Below, piece after piece: positions 1 through 8,221 of a DNA stretch of 64,000 bases; the stretch's first letter is position 1, and each line of letters opens with the position of its first letter. The notes under the pieces are model-generated. The model was not told the origin of the DNA and ran no database searches. It saw nothing but the letters and a program-made list of their open reading frames with translations. The stretch is from Streptomyces dioscori. Its GTDB lineage: Bacteria; Actinomycetota; Actinomycetes; Streptomycetales; Streptomycetaceae. The stretch covers positions 378,537 to 442,536 of the forward strand of contig NZ_KZ679044.1 of the NCBI RefSeq assembly GCF_003024195.1, given 5' to 3'. The translations under genes were made by a program, and so were the position numbers.

Positions 1-2
1 AC

Positions 3-443
3 GGGTTCGCTACTTGGCTCTTCACGCCAGCTACCTCCGGCTGGTACCCGAAGAAGGCCCCGCAAGATGCGCGGCCGGTCCCGCTGCTCGCCGACCCCTG
101 GCCGGGCGTACCTGTTCGGGGGAGAGGATCTCAAGCACGAGCGGACGCCTGTTGGGTGCCGGTCGCGAAAGGGCTCACCCCCCACGGCCTGCGCCACACG
201 CACAAGACGCGCATGGAGGGGTTCCGTACCCCGCCGAAGCTAATAGACGAGCGCATGGGCCACATCGACGGCTCGGTACAGGCGCGCTACTCGCACATCA
301 CCCGGGAGATGCGCGAACAGCTGAAGGTTCACCTCACTGTCGAGTGGGAGGCCTCACTGGACTCGCGGTTATCCATGTGCGGTTCGTCACCGGTGTCAGT
401 GCTCGATGACCTCTTGCGGGATCGTCTCAGAGTTCGCCAGTAA
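3..443 (+). CDS. Tyrosine site-specific integrase, C-terminal part (cut by window start)
   Basis: The reading frame is open from the window edge to TAA at 441-443, giving 146 visible residues. The catalytic core is recognisable: box II HGLRH followed by HKTRM, then RMGH about 25 residues on and the nucleophile tyrosine in ARYSHI. This is the layout of phage-type and AICE-type integrases, which recombine attP with attB. Residues before the HGLRH box look poorly conserved, so an upstream frameshift cannot be excluded. A TTA leucine codon lies at 369-371; in Streptomyces such codons usually make translation depend on the bldA tRNA. The gene points toward the tRNA-Pro attachment site 1.7 kb away and is followed at once by a hairpin. 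Confidence 0.75.
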   Translation, partial: GFATWLFTPATSGWYPKKAPQDARPVPLLADPWPGVPVRGRGSQARADACWVPVAKGLTPHGLRHTHKTRMEGFRTPPKLIDERMGHIDGSVQARYSHITREMREQLKVHLTVEWEASLDSRLSMCGSSPVSVLDDLLRDRLRVRQ

Positions 444-453
444 ACCCCCAGAT

Positions 454-488
454 GCCGGATGGCCCCGTAACTTAGGTGGCCATCCGGC
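454..488 (+). terminator. Hairpin terminator after the integrase gene
   Basis: An 11-bp perfect inverted repeat (GCCGGATGGCC and its complement) with a 13-nt loop begins 10 bases after the integrase stop codon. No T-run follows, which is common for Streptomyces terminators. Confidence 0.6.
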
Positions 489-676
489 GGTCTCGACATG
501 GAGCCAGCCAGCCCGGGGCGCCGCGACCTTCAGATGATCGCGGTCGCAGGCGCCTGCTAGGTCCGATCCGTTCTCCCTGCGCACCCACTGCGACGCGCCC
601 TCCTCGCTGCCGAGTCGACACGCTCTGGATCGTCGACGGTCGCATACTTCATCCGTCGAAGAGATCAAAAATGAAG

Positions 677-698
677 ATTCGATCGTCGTCGATCGAAT
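677..698. promoter_or_regulatory. Perfect palindrome, candidate operator
   Basis: Arms ATTCGATCG and CGATCGAAT are separated by four bases, in an unusually AT-rich stretch about 120 bases before the gene at 820. The size and symmetry suit a dimeric repressor site. It could also be a small hairpin. No regulator for it is visible in the window. Confidence 0.35.
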
Positions 699-755
699 TT
701 CTGAAATGAGTGGCCAACATCTTGTCGATCTATATGCTGAGATTTGGTGGAGGTA

Positions 756-854
756 ATGAAAAGGCGAGCTGCACCCGTGATGTGGTTGCGTAGGCAGGAA
801 TTGGAGGGGGGAGCAGGGAATGGTCGACCAGAGGGGAAGCGGAGGAAACGGTGA
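756..854 (+). CDS. Possible 32-residue basic leader peptide
   Basis: An ATG preceded by a good ribosome site (GGTGGAGG, 3 bases away) opens 32 codons rich in Arg and Lys, ending at TGA 852-854. It overlaps the start of the next gene in another frame by 35 bases. Translation could couple to the downstream gene. There is no family match and the codon usage is unconvincing, so this may be chance. Confidence 0.2.
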   Translation: MKRRAAPVMWLRRQELEGGAGNGRPEGKRRKR

Positions 855-1671
855 TGGATCTGGCGCGGGAGGAAACAACACGGCTAGGGCATGGTGGCGG
901 AGTCCGGGATTCGTGGCGGCTGTCTCGGCTGTGGCAGTAGGTGCGCTGGGGGGATGGTTGCAGCAGGGAGGCGTGTCGCTTATTCAGGGGATCTTCAATG
1001 ATGATGGACCCAAGCCTCCGGCCGTGACTGCTAAGGCATCACGGTGGTCGACGTGCAACACTTGGCTAATATCAGGAGATGTGCATCAGGTGGCTGATGT
1101 GCTGATCGATAAGATTTCCCAACTCGGAAGCAACCCGAATCCGAATGACATAGATCCCATCGCCGATGAAGTCCTGAAGTCAACCGGGTCCCAGGTCCCA
1201 ACCGGCGATGAGGTCGAGGTGACGGTGACAGGGAAGGAGGAGCGGGTCATCGTTCTGACGGGTCTTGAGGTTTTCGTGCAAACGAAAAAGGAGCTGACTG
1301 GCCACACAATGGAATTCCCTATGGGCTGCGGTGCAGGGGTTCCTCCCCGTCTATTTGATGTGAATCTCGACGAGCGAAAACCGAACTTCACGCTCAGAAA
1401 GTCGACTGACCCGGAGGAGAAGTCGATCGATTTCCCTTACAAGGTGTCCTCTGGTGAGCCAGAAGTGTTGCTGCTTGTGAGTCAGTCGCACGAGTACGTG
1501 GAGTGGAAAGCGCGGCTCCTTTGGGTGGCGGATGGAAAGGAAGGGCATACGGATATCACTAACAAGGGGGAGTCATTCGTCACATTCCCAGGTGGAGCCT
1601 GGTCGGACTTGCCAGCGGACTACAAGTTCAGTCCGTTCGACTTGAAACTGACTACGGGACGTGACGAATGA
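820..1671 (+). CDS. Membrane-anchored protein of unknown function on the element
   Basis: This is a 283-residue protein that I do not recognise. The N-terminal 25 residues are Gly/Asn-rich. One hydrophobic segment at about residues 29-49 (FVAAVSAVAVGALGG) follows, then a charged domain of about 230 residues predicted to be outside the cytoplasm. There is a purine-rich ribosome site (GGAGGGGGGAGCAGGG) just before ATG 820. Base composition is near 50-57 percent GC where sampled, well below its neighbours, which suggests recent acquisition. It sits between the integrase and tRNA-Pro, the usual place for element cargo. It could be a surface or exclusion protein, but nothing in the sequence shows this. 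Confidence 0.6.
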   Translation: MVDQRGSGGNGDGSGAGGNNTARAWWRSPGFVAAVSAVAVGALGGWLQQGGVSLIQGIFNDDGPKPPAVTAKASRWSTCNTWLISGDVHQVADVLIDKISQLGSNPNPNDIDPIADEVLKSTGSQVPTGDEVEVTVTGKEERVIVLTGLEVFVQTKKELTGHTMEFPMGCGAGVPPRLFDVNLDERKPNFTLRKSTDPEEKSIDFPYKVSSGEPEVLLLVSQSHEYVEWKARLLWVADGKEGHTDITNKGESFVTFPGGAWSDLPADYKFSPFDLKLTTGRDE

Positions 1672-2131
1672 CAAAGTGACGTGTCATGGGCCAGTCTCAG
1701 CCTTGCTTGCCGCTGGCGTCCCTACCTTCGCGCCGGAGGTGTCGCTGCTGGTGTCCAGCTCGGAGCGGGGAGGAGGCAGACCGTGCCGTCGAGTTGGCCG
1801 TGCCCGCGCTGTGCGCCGGCCTTGATGGAAGCTAGGGTTCTGCCGCATTGAGAGCAGCTACTGGCAGCGAAGCTTCCTCCCAGAAACTGCTGTCGGCACG
1901 CCTGGCATCGAAGGCGCGCTCTCGCGCATCACACGGAAGATGCGGGCGGAGCCGCTAGCAGTGGCTCTCGCGCCCGAGGGGTGAGCCAGGGGTCCGATGC
2001 CCGGGCGTCCGCGTCCCCCGCCGCGCGACACACCTGAACGCCGTTCTGTAGGAGCAGCTGAAGACGCGTCAATAGGTGTCGACATCCGAGATTTTCCTCC
2101 CGAATTTCTCCCAGGAGGTCCTATAAACCGC
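1672..2131. other. Gap without a clear gene; possible decayed coding fragment
   Basis: No convincing gene is seen. A 46-codon stretch on the plus strand (1844-1984, ending in TGA) has plausible codon usage, including the peptide SSYWQRSFLPETAVGTPG, but it has no start codon. A neighbouring frame upstream carries a CPRC motif. Together they may be remains of a frameshifted small gene at the element edge. Confidence 0.25.
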
Positions 2132-2168
2132 TCAGGGGCCCGACCCGCTAAGCGGATCAGGCCCCTGA
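2132..2168 (-). terminator. Terminator of tRNA-Pro
   Basis: A 9-bp outer stem (TCAGGGGCC with GGCCCCTGA) encloses a smaller CCGC/GCGG hairpin. It lies 16 bases past the tRNA 3' end on the minus strand. Confidence 0.6.
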
Positions 2169-2183
2169 CCTGGTACTTCACTG

Positions 2184-2257
2184 TCGGGGTGGCGGGATTT
2201 GAACCCACGACCTCTTCGTCCCGAACGAAGCGCGCTGCCAAGCTGCGCTACACCCCG
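2184..2257 (-). tRNA. tRNA-Pro (anticodon CGG)
   Basis: Read on the minus strand, this folds as a complete 74-nt cloverleaf. The 7-bp acceptor stem is CGGGGTG/CACCCCG, the anticodon stem is CTTCG/CGAAG with loop TTCGGGA (anticodon CGG), the T loop is TTCAAAT and the discriminator is A. CCA is not encoded. Its 3' end marks the junction between the integrase-bearing segment and the conserved chromosome, so it is the likely attB. Confidence 0.95.
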
Positions 2258-2307
2258 ATGTCGCTGGTGGCGGGCCACTTGCGTGGTGTGTGCCGTGGCG
2301 ACGTCGT

Positions 2308-3114
2308 TTACTTTAGCCCACCGGTGGCCGGAGACGAAATCCGGTTTTCCGGGGCGCGGTGGCGGCGTGGGCCGGGCCTGATGTGGTCCAGGGCGACGAG
2401 GAGGACGGCCAGGGCGTAGCAGGCGAGGCCGAGGATCGTGACGTTGCCCAGGACCTCGACGAACCCGTGCTCGGACACGTCGAGGAAGGGGTAGCGGTAG
2501 CGGGCCGCCGTGCCCGGGGGGAGGAGCAGGCCCCGGGTGACGGTGTACGCCAGGTACGCGACCGGGAGGATCATCCAGGCGGCCGCGCTGTGCAGACGCA
2601 GCGCCCCCGGGCGGGTCAGCAGGAGCCAGTCCAGCGCGACCGCCACCGGGATCACCGTGTGCAGCAGCTGGTTCGTGGCCGCGTGCCAGCCGGTGAGCGC
2701 CGTGGCGTCGCCCGTCATGGAGAAGGCGGTCGCGTCGTCGGCCAGGATCAGGTGGTAGAGCAGGCCCGTCCCGACCGCGTACAGCAAGGTGCAGGCGGTG
2801 ACGGACGGTCGCAGCGGGTGGCGGGCCTTCCATGCCCGCCAGGCCGAGACGGTGAACACCGCGGCCACCAGGACGCTGCTCAGGACCGTGGCGTAGCTCA
2901 GGACGCGCAGCGGGTCGCCCAGGAGCAGATCGAGCGCCACGCCCGCGGCCGCGGCCACCGCGACGAGGAGGCGGAAGGCGGCGACCAGGGGGCGGCGTAC
3001 GCGCGGGACCACCGCGTACGCGGGCACGACGGGGACGGCGGAGGCGGCGGCGCTGGCGGCTATGCCGGGGATCCTGGGGATGTCCGGGATGTCCGCAGGT
3101 ATGGGGGTGGTCAT
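2308..3114 (-). CDS. Pr6Pr-type integral membrane protein
   Basis: This 268-residue protein has a Pro-rich N-terminal tail of about 30 residues and about six hydrophobic helices between residues 40 and 245. The pattern fits the Pr6Pr (proteobacterial six-transmembrane) family, of unknown function. Conserved-looking features are the WHAATNQLLH region in mid-protein and the YPFLDVSEHG loop before the last helix. The ATG at 3114 follows TGAGGGG directly. It is transcribed alone or with the phosphoesterase upstream (112-base gap). The family call rests on topology and recognisable motifs; no function can be derived. Confidence 0.7.
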   Translation of the reverse strand: MTTPIPADIPDIPRIPGIAASAAASAVPVVPAYAVVPRVRRPLVAAFRLLVAVAAAAGVALDLLLGDPLRVLSYATVLSSVLVAAVFTVSAWRAWKARHPLRPSVTACTLLYAVGTGLLYHLILADDATAFSMTGDATALTGWHAATNQLLHTVIPVAVALDWLLLTRPGALRLHSAAAWMILPVAYLAYTVTRGLLLPPGTAARYRYPFLDVSEHGFVEVLGNVTILGLACYALAVLLVALDHIRPGPRRHRAPENRISSPATGGLK

Positions 3115-3225
3115 CCCCTCACGCTAGGAGGGGTGGACAAATGGGGCGAGGCGGATTGAACCGGATGGGTGGGGGGGGCGGGAGGGCCCCCTCCCGTCCC
3201 CCTGCGCGGAGCGGAGCCCGCCTCC

Positions 3226-4164
3226 CTACGCCGCCCCCCGCCCCGTAAGCGTCAACAACGTCGCCTCCGGTGGGCACGCGAAACGTACCGGGGTGTACCT
3301 GCTCGTCCCGCAGCCCGCCGACACGTGCAGGTAGGACGTCCGGTCCGACTCCGCCTCCGTGTAGGTGGACAGGCCCTTCACCCGGTCGGTGTCCAGGTCG
3401 CAGTTGGTGACCAGGGCGCCGTAGAAGGGGATGCACAGCTGCCCGCCGTGCGTGTGGCCCGCCAGGATCAGCGGGTAGCCGTCCGCGGTGAAGGCGTCCA
3501 GCGCGCGCAGGTACGGCGCGTGCACGATGCCCAGGGAGAGGTCGGCCGCCTCGGACGGGCCGCCGGCCACGCGCGCGTACCGGTCGCGCTTGACGTGCGG
3601 GTCGTCGAGCCCGGTCAGCTCGATCTCGAAGCCGTCGATCTTCAGCGAGCCCCGGACGTTCGTGAGGTTCAGCCAGCCCGCCGCGTCGAAGCCGTCGCGC
3701 AGCTCCTCCCACGGGTTGTGGACGACGTTGACGGCGGGCGCGTTGCCGTTCAGCCCGTGCCGGCCCTGTGTTTTCTCGAACAGGTAGCGGGCGGGGTTGC
3801 GGAGCGTGGGCCCGTAGTAGTCGTTCGAGCCGAAGACGTACGCGCCGGGGAACTCCATCAGGGGGCCGAGGGCGTCCATGACCTCCGGTACGCCCTCGGG
3901 GTCCGAGAGGTTGTCCCCGGTGTTGATGACGAAGTCGGGGCGCAGCCCGGCCAGCGAACGCAGCCAGCGCTGCTTCTTGCGCTGCCCGCTCACCATGTGG
4001 ATGTCGGAGACCTGGAGCACGCGCAGCGGCCGCATCCCGGGAGGCAGCACCGGGACCGTCACCCGCCGCAGTCTGAACGAGCGGGCCTCGAACCCCGCCG
4101 AGTAGAGCAGACCGGCGGCACCAGCCGCCGCGATTCCCAGTGGTACTCCGTATCGCGCGCGCAT
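3226..4164 (-). CDS. Membrane-anchored metallophosphoesterase (YkuE-like)
   Basis: This is a 312-residue calcineurin-like phosphoesterase. The dimetal motifs appear in order: DIH (in LQVSDIHM), GDN (in INTGDNLSD), GSND in place of the usual GNHD, and GHTHGGQ near the C-terminus. Residues 6-22 form a signal anchor, so the domain should face outward. Relatives hydrolyse phosphodiesters or phospholipid-type substrates at the membrane; the substrate here is unknown. It lies divergent from the GatB/YqeY-type gene with a 119-base gap that must hold both promoters. Confidence 0.85.
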   Translation of the reverse strand: MRARYGVPLGIAAAGAAGLLYSAGFEARSFRLRRVTVPVLPPGMRPLRVLQVSDIHMVSGQRKKQRWLRSLAGLRPDFVINTGDNLSDPEGVPEVMDALGPLMEFPGAYVFGSNDYYGPTLRNPARYLFEKTQGRHGLNGNAPAVNVVHNPWEELRDGFDAAGWLNLTNVRGSLKIDGFEIELTGLDDPHVKRDRYARVAGGPSEAADLSLGIVHAPYLRALDAFTADGYPLILAGHTHGGQLCIPFYGALVTNCDLDTDRVKGLSTYTEAESDRTSYLHVSAGCGTSRYTPVRFACPPEATLLTLTGRGAA

Positions 4165-4283
4165 ACGCCCATCGTGTCAGACCCTGGACGCCCCGAACCC
4201 CACGGGCGGCCCACGGGCGGCCTGCGGGAGGCCCGGCCGAAATCCCCGGGCGGCCGTGACACCACACCTGCGACAATCACCCC

Positions 4284-4748
4284 ATGACCACGCTCAAGTC
4301 GAAGCTGCAGGCAGACCTCAACGCCGCGATCAAGGGGCGCGACGAGCTCCGTTCCTCGACGCTCCGGCTGACCCTCGCCGCCGTCCAGAAGGAGGAGGTC
4401 GCGGGTACGCAGAAGCGCGAACTCTCCGACGACGAGGTGCAGAAGGTGATCGCCAAGGAGGCGAAGAAGCGCCGCGAGGCGGCCGACGCCTTCGCGCAGG
4501 GCGGCCGTGCCGAGTCGGCCGAGCGCGAGAAGGCGGAGGGCGAGGTGCTCGCCGAGTACCTGCCCAAGCAGCTCTCCGACGACGAGCTGCGGCAGATCGT
4601 CGCGCAGGCGGTCGAGGAGGCGAAGGCGGCCGGCGCGGAGGGCCCGCGCGCCATGGGCCAGGTCATGAAGATCGTGAACCCGAAGGTGGCCGGTCTCGCT
4701 GAGGGCGGTCGCGTCGCCGCGGAGGTCAAGAAGCGCCTCGCGGGCTGA
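4284..4748 (+). CDS. GatB/YqeY domain-containing protein
   Basis: The 154-residue cytosolic protein covers the full YqeY family length. It starts MTTLKSKLQADLNAAIKG, has the ELRSSTLRLTLAAVQ segment and a Lys/Glu-rich middle, and ends with the helical tail that in GatB binds tRNA. Free-standing YqeY proteins resemble the tail of the tRNA amidotransferase subunit GatB, but their role is not settled. The ribosome site is weak. The gene converges on the penicillin-binding protein gene, and a very strong hairpin separates the two. Confidence 0.9.
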   Translation: MTTLKSKLQADLNAAIKGRDELRSSTLRLTLAAVQKEEVAGTQKRELSDDEVQKVIAKEAKKRREAADAFAQGGRAESAEREKAEGEVLAEYLPKQLSDDELRQIVAQAVEEAKAAGAEGPRAMGQVMKIVNPKVAGLAEGGRVAAEVKKRLAG

Positions 4749-4775
4749 GCCCCGAACACTCCGACTGGCCGCACC

Positions 4776-4826
4776 GTACGCCGATGGGGGCGCCCCCAAG
4801 AACAAGGGGCGCCCCCATCGGCGTAC
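4776..4826. terminator. Bidirectional terminator with a perfect 21-bp stem
   Basis: Positions 4776-4796 pair perfectly with 4806-4826 around a 9-nt loop. It sits midway between the convergent YqeY and PBP genes, so it can serve both. Confidence 0.85.
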
Positions 4827-4888
4827 AAGCAGAACGGCAGACAGCCGGGTAGCCGGGCAGCGGCCGGCCGGGCGGAAGTCAGGCCGGG

Positions 4889-7195
4889 CTACGGCCAGTT
4901 GCCGCCGCCACCGTTCCCGTTCCCGCCGCCGTTGTCGTTCCCGCCGATCGTCCACTCGTCGGGGATGGAGAAGGTCGGCGTGGGGATCTGGGGCTGGCCA
5001 CCGTCGGTGCCACCCCCGTTGTCATTTCCCCGGTTCTCCCCGTTGCCGTTCCCGTTGTCGTTGTTGTCGCCGTTCCCGTTGTCGTCCCGGTCCCGGTCCC
5101 GGTCCTTGTCCCGGTCCTTCTCGGGGTCGGGGATGTTGACGAGGTTGAAGCCCGGGGACTCCTTGCCGGACAGGGCGCCGGTCATGGCGTCCTTCCAGAT
5201 CGGTCCCGGTACCGCGCCACCGAAGACCTTCTCGTGCCAGGTCCCGCCGATGGTGATGTTGACCATCTTGACCTTCTGGGTGGCGCTGCCGACCCAGACC
5301 GCGCCGGACAGGTTCGGCGTGTAGCCGACGAACCAGGCGTTCTTGCGGAAGTCCGTCGTACCGGTCTTGCCCGCGTTGGCGCGGTCGTTGAGACCGGCCT
5401 CCTGACCCGTACCGGAGTCGACCACACCGCTCAGCAGCGTGTTGACGGTGTCCGCGGTGGTCTCCGACATCGCGCGCGAGCACGACGACTTCGGAACCGG
5501 CAGGGACTTCTTCTCGCCGCCGAGCTTCTGGCTGATCGACGCGATCGCGACCGGCGTGCAGTACGTGCCCCGGTTGGCGAAGGCGGCGTACGCGCTCGCC
5601 ATGGTCAGCGGCGAGATACCGGTGGAGCCGAGGGTCATCGACGAGGGCTGCTCGGGCAGCTTGGTGCCGTTGCCCTGCACCACGCCCAGCTTGTCCGTCA
5701 TCTCCACCACCGGGCACATCCCGATGTCTTCGAGCATCTGCACGAAGTAGGTGTTGACCGACAGCGCCATGGCTTTCTTCAGCGCGTACGGGCCGACCTC
5801 CGACTCGTCCTCGTTCTCGACCTTCGCGCTCTCGCTGTTGCGCCAGGTCTTCCCGCCGCACGCCTGCACGCTGTCGGGGTACGGCATCTCGTACGGCGCC
5901 GGATAGGACTGCGTGACCGGCTTGCCGCCCTCCAGGGCCGCCGCGGCCAGGAACGGCTTGAACGTCGAACCGGTCGGGAAGCCGAAGTTCGAGCCGCCCA
6001 TCTTCTGGTCGACCGAGTAGTTGATCACGGTCTCGTTCTTGTCGAGACCGTACGGCTTCGACTGGCCCATCGCCAGGATCTTGCCGGAGCCGGGCTCGAC
6101 CAGCGTCGACGCCGCCGCCACCTTGTCCGACTTGTTGACGTGGTCCTTGAGCGAGGTCTGGACCGACTTCTGCGCCTGCGGGTCGAGCGTCGTGCGGATC
6201 GTCAGACCGCCCTGGTTCCAGACCTTGGCCCGGGCCTTCTGGGTCTTGCCGAAGACCGGGTCGGTCAGGAGCACCTTGCGCACGTAGTCGCAGAAGAAGC
6301 TGGAGTCCTTGACGGCCGTGATGCAGCCGTTGTTCGGCTTGCTGACCTTCAGACCGAGCGGCTTCTTCTTCGCGGCGCGGGCCTCCGCCTGCGAGATGTC
6401 GTGCACCTCGGCCATGCGCTGCAGCACCACGTTGCGCCGCTTCGTGGCCTCGGCCTCGTCGTTGACCGGGTCGTACCGGCTCGGTGACTGGACGATGCCG
6501 GCCAGCAGCGCGGCCTCCTGCACCTCCAGGTCCTTGGCGGACTTGGAGAAGTAGCGCTGGGCCGCCGCCTCCACGCCGTAGGCCTGCTGCCCGAAGAACG
6601 TGATGTTCAGGTAGTTCTCAAGGATCTTCTTCTTGCCCAGCTCCTCCTCGACCTGGATCGCGAACTTCAGCTCGCGGACCTTGCGGCCGAGGGTCTGCTG
6701 GGTGGCCTGCGCGACCTTCGTCGGGTCGTCGCCGGCCTCCTCCACGAAGACGTTCTTCACGTACTGCTGGGTGAGCGTCGAGGCGCCCTCCGAGACGTTG
6801 CCGCTCTGCGCGTTCTTGTTGAGGGCGCGCAGGACGCCCTTGAGGTCGACCGCGCCGTGTTCGTAGAACCGCGCGTCCTCGATCGCGACGATCGCCTTCT
6901 GCATGTACGGCGAGATGTCCTTGAGGTCGACCACCGTGCGGTCACGTGAGTAGACGGTGGCGATCTGACCGCCCTGGTTGTCCAGGATCGTGGTGCGCTG
7001 GCTCAGCGGCGGCCGCTTCAGGTTGGCCGGGATCTCGTCGAACCCCTCGACCGAACCCTTGGCCGCGAGGCCGAGCGCACCGAACGCCGGCACCGCGATC
7101 CCGGCCATGACGGCCCCCGCGAGCACACTGACACCGAGGAACTTGGCGGCCTGCTGCGTGGGAGACAGACCACCGCCCGAGCGCTTCTTTGGCAT
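4889..7195 (-). CDS. Class A penicillin-binding protein (glycosyltransferase/transpeptidase)
   Basis: This is a 768-residue bifunctional peptidoglycan synthase. A short cytoplasmic tail and membrane anchor (about residues 18-40) are followed by the GT51 glycosyltransferase domain, with EDARFYEHG at 106-114 and STLTQQYVKN. The transpeptidase domain has nucleophile motif STFK at 410-413, an SVN motif, and KTGTT at 610. The C-terminal 90 or so residues are a low-complexity Asp/Asn/Gly/Arg tail, typical of actinobacterial PBPs and probably in the wall. It acts outside the membrane, polymerising lipid II and cross-linking stem peptides. It is divergent from wblA. Confidence 0.95.
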   Translation of the reverse strand: MPKKRSGGGLSPTQQAAKFLGVSVLAGAVMAGIAVPAFGALGLAAKGSVEGFDEIPANLKRPPLSQRTTILDNQGGQIATVYSRDRTVVDLKDISPYMQKAIVAIEDARFYEHGAVDLKGVLRALNKNAQSGNVSEGASTLTQQYVKNVFVEEAGDDPTKVAQATQQTLGRKVRELKFAIQVEEELGKKKILENYLNITFFGQQAYGVEAAAQRYFSKSAKDLEVQEAALLAGIVQSPSRYDPVNDEAEATKRRNVVLQRMAEVHDISQAEARAAKKKPLGLKVSKPNNGCITAVKDSSFFCDYVRKVLLTDPVFGKTQKARAKVWNQGGLTIRTTLDPQAQKSVQTSLKDHVNKSDKVAAASTLVEPGSGKILAMGQSKPYGLDKNETVINYSVDQKMGGSNFGFPTGSTFKPFLAAAALEGGKPVTQSYPAPYEMPYPDSVQACGGKTWRNSESAKVENEDESEVGPYALKKAMALSVNTYFVQMLEDIGMCPVVEMTDKLGVVQGNGTKLPEQPSSMTLGSTGISPLTMASAYAAFANRGTYCTPVAIASISQKLGGEKKSLPVPKSSCSRAMSETTADTVNTLLSGVVDSGTGQEAGLNDRANAGKTGTTDFRKNAWFVGYTPNLSGAVWVGSATQKVKMVNITIGGTWHEKVFGGAVPGPIWKDAMTGALSGKESPGFNLVNIPDPEKDRDKDRDRDRDDNGNGDNNDNGNGNGENRGNDNGGGTDGGQPQIPTPTFSIPDEWTIGGNDNGGGNGNGGGGNWP

Positions 7196-7603
7196 GAGGG
7201 CAGCCTACGTTCTCATTCGCCGGACACGCGTATAGGCATTGGCCTAAGCTGCTCTCAACTGTCACAGCAGTAGGGCCACGTATCAATACGTCCGGCGACC
7301 CCTGATCGGTTCGGTCGACACTCGACTTTTTTGTTGAGGGCGTGCCCGAATCCGCCTTATGTGTCACCTGGTGCCCGTTGTGACGCACCTCAACTGCCCC
7401 GCTTTGCCGGGATAGTCACGTATGTCGTCGGGTCACTCCGTTGGGTGATCTGTCGCGTACCCATAGTCCATTCGGGCCATTCAAGATTGGGCCCGAAGGG
7501 GCTGGTTGACTGTGCCCACCTTCCGTAACGTCCTGAACTGGTGGCGGTGAATATGCCGCTGCCGCCGTGGGGGAGCCTCGATTCGGGAGAGGACGGCGCC
7601 GGT
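7196..7603. promoter_or_regulatory. Divergent promoter region between the PBP gene and wblA
   Basis: A 408-base AT-richer gap holds the promoters for both divergent genes and apparently a long wblA leader. At 7471-7497, 8-bp arms TTCGGGCC and GGCCCGAA with an 11-nt spacer form either an operator or a leader hairpin about 110 bases before the wblA start. No reliable -10/-35 pair could be assigned. Confidence 0.45.
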
Positions 7604-7942
7604 ATGGGCTGGGTAACCGACTGGAGTGCGCAGGCGGCCTGCCGCACTACCGATCCGGATGAACTGTTCGTTCAAGGAGCAGCGCAGAACCGGGCGAAGG
7701 CAGTGTGCACCGGATGCCCGGTGCGCACGGAGTGCCTGGCCGACGCGTTGGACAACCGCGTCGAGTTCGGCGTGTGGGGAGGGATGACGGAGCGGGAGCG
7801 CCGCGCACTGCTGCGCAGGCGACCGACCGTCACCTCTTGGCGCAGGCTGCTCGAAACCGCGCGTACCGAGTACGAGCGGGGGGCGGGAATCCTGCCTCTC
7901 GACGAGGAAGAGGTGTACGAGAACTACGCAGCGGTGGGCTGA
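7604..7942 (+). CDS. wblA: WhiB-like iron-sulfur regulator WblA
   Basis: The 112-residue WhiB-family protein binds a 4Fe-4S cluster through Cys13, Cys35, Cys38 and Cys44 (the CxxC is CTGC), followed by the G(V/I)WGG turn at 56-60 and a basic C-terminal stretch RRALLRRR. The ATG at 7604 (MGWVTDW) was chosen because it gives the usual WblA length; an in-frame upstream extension exists but is not needed. WblA in Streptomyces is a pleiotropic regulator that drives aerial-hypha maturation and represses antibiotic production. Wbl proteins act with the principal sigma factor. The long upstream region suggests complex developmental control. Confidence 0.95.
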   Translation: MGWVTDWSAQAACRTTDPDELFVQGAAQNRAKAVCTGCPVRTECLADALDNRVEFGVWGGMTERERRALLRRRPTVTSWRRLLETARTEYERGAGILPLDEEEVYENYAAVG

Positions 7943-7989
7943 CCGGGCTCCGCGCACGCGGCGGACTCGCAGCGGTTCCGTATGCGCCA

Positions 7990-8093
7990 GAGGTGCGAGT
8001 GGCGTCCTCGGAGGTACGAGTGACGTCCACGTGACCCCCGTACGACGGCGTACGTGACATACGTGACCCGACATACGTGGTCTGACATACGTG
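7990..8093. repeat. Two kinds of short tandem repeats behind wblA
   Basis: Two imperfect 21-base copies (from 7990 and 8011, GAGGTRCGAGTGRCGTCC) are followed by three copies of a 14-base unit beginning GACATACGTG at 8056, 8070 and 8084. The spacing is exactly 14 each time. They fill the non-coding space between the convergent wblA and ArsA-like genes. Function is unknown. Confidence 0.75.
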
Positions 8094-8221
8094 ACCTACG
8101 GCGACCTGCACGACGGCGGCGTAGGTCCCACCGGGCCGCCCCGTGACCCCGAGAGGCTCAGGAAGCGGGCCTCGGGCTCAGGGGCGCAGCAAGCGTTGCC
8201 CGGGGTGCGCGTTCCCCGGGC

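Larger units (their letters stand above)
1..2184. mobile_element. End of an integrative element at tRNA-Pro (partial)
   Basis: The first 2.2 kb differs from the rest of the window. It holds the end of a tyrosine integrase, a gene of clearly lower GC (two sampled 60-base lines gave 50 and 57 percent) and sparse coding, and it stops at the 3' end of an intact tRNA-Pro gene. Actinobacterial integrative elements such as pSAM2 are known to integrate at tRNA 3' ends, including tRNA-Pro. The element is inferred to lie to the left and to continue outside the window. The att core and the other end cannot be seen, so the exact boundary is a guess. Confidence 0.5.

Noticed and set aside
7330..7470. BldD-type operator upstream of wblA
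   Set aside because: Several GTCAC/GTGAC-like half sites occur, but none fits the BldD consensus as I remember it without two or more mismatches at fixed positions.
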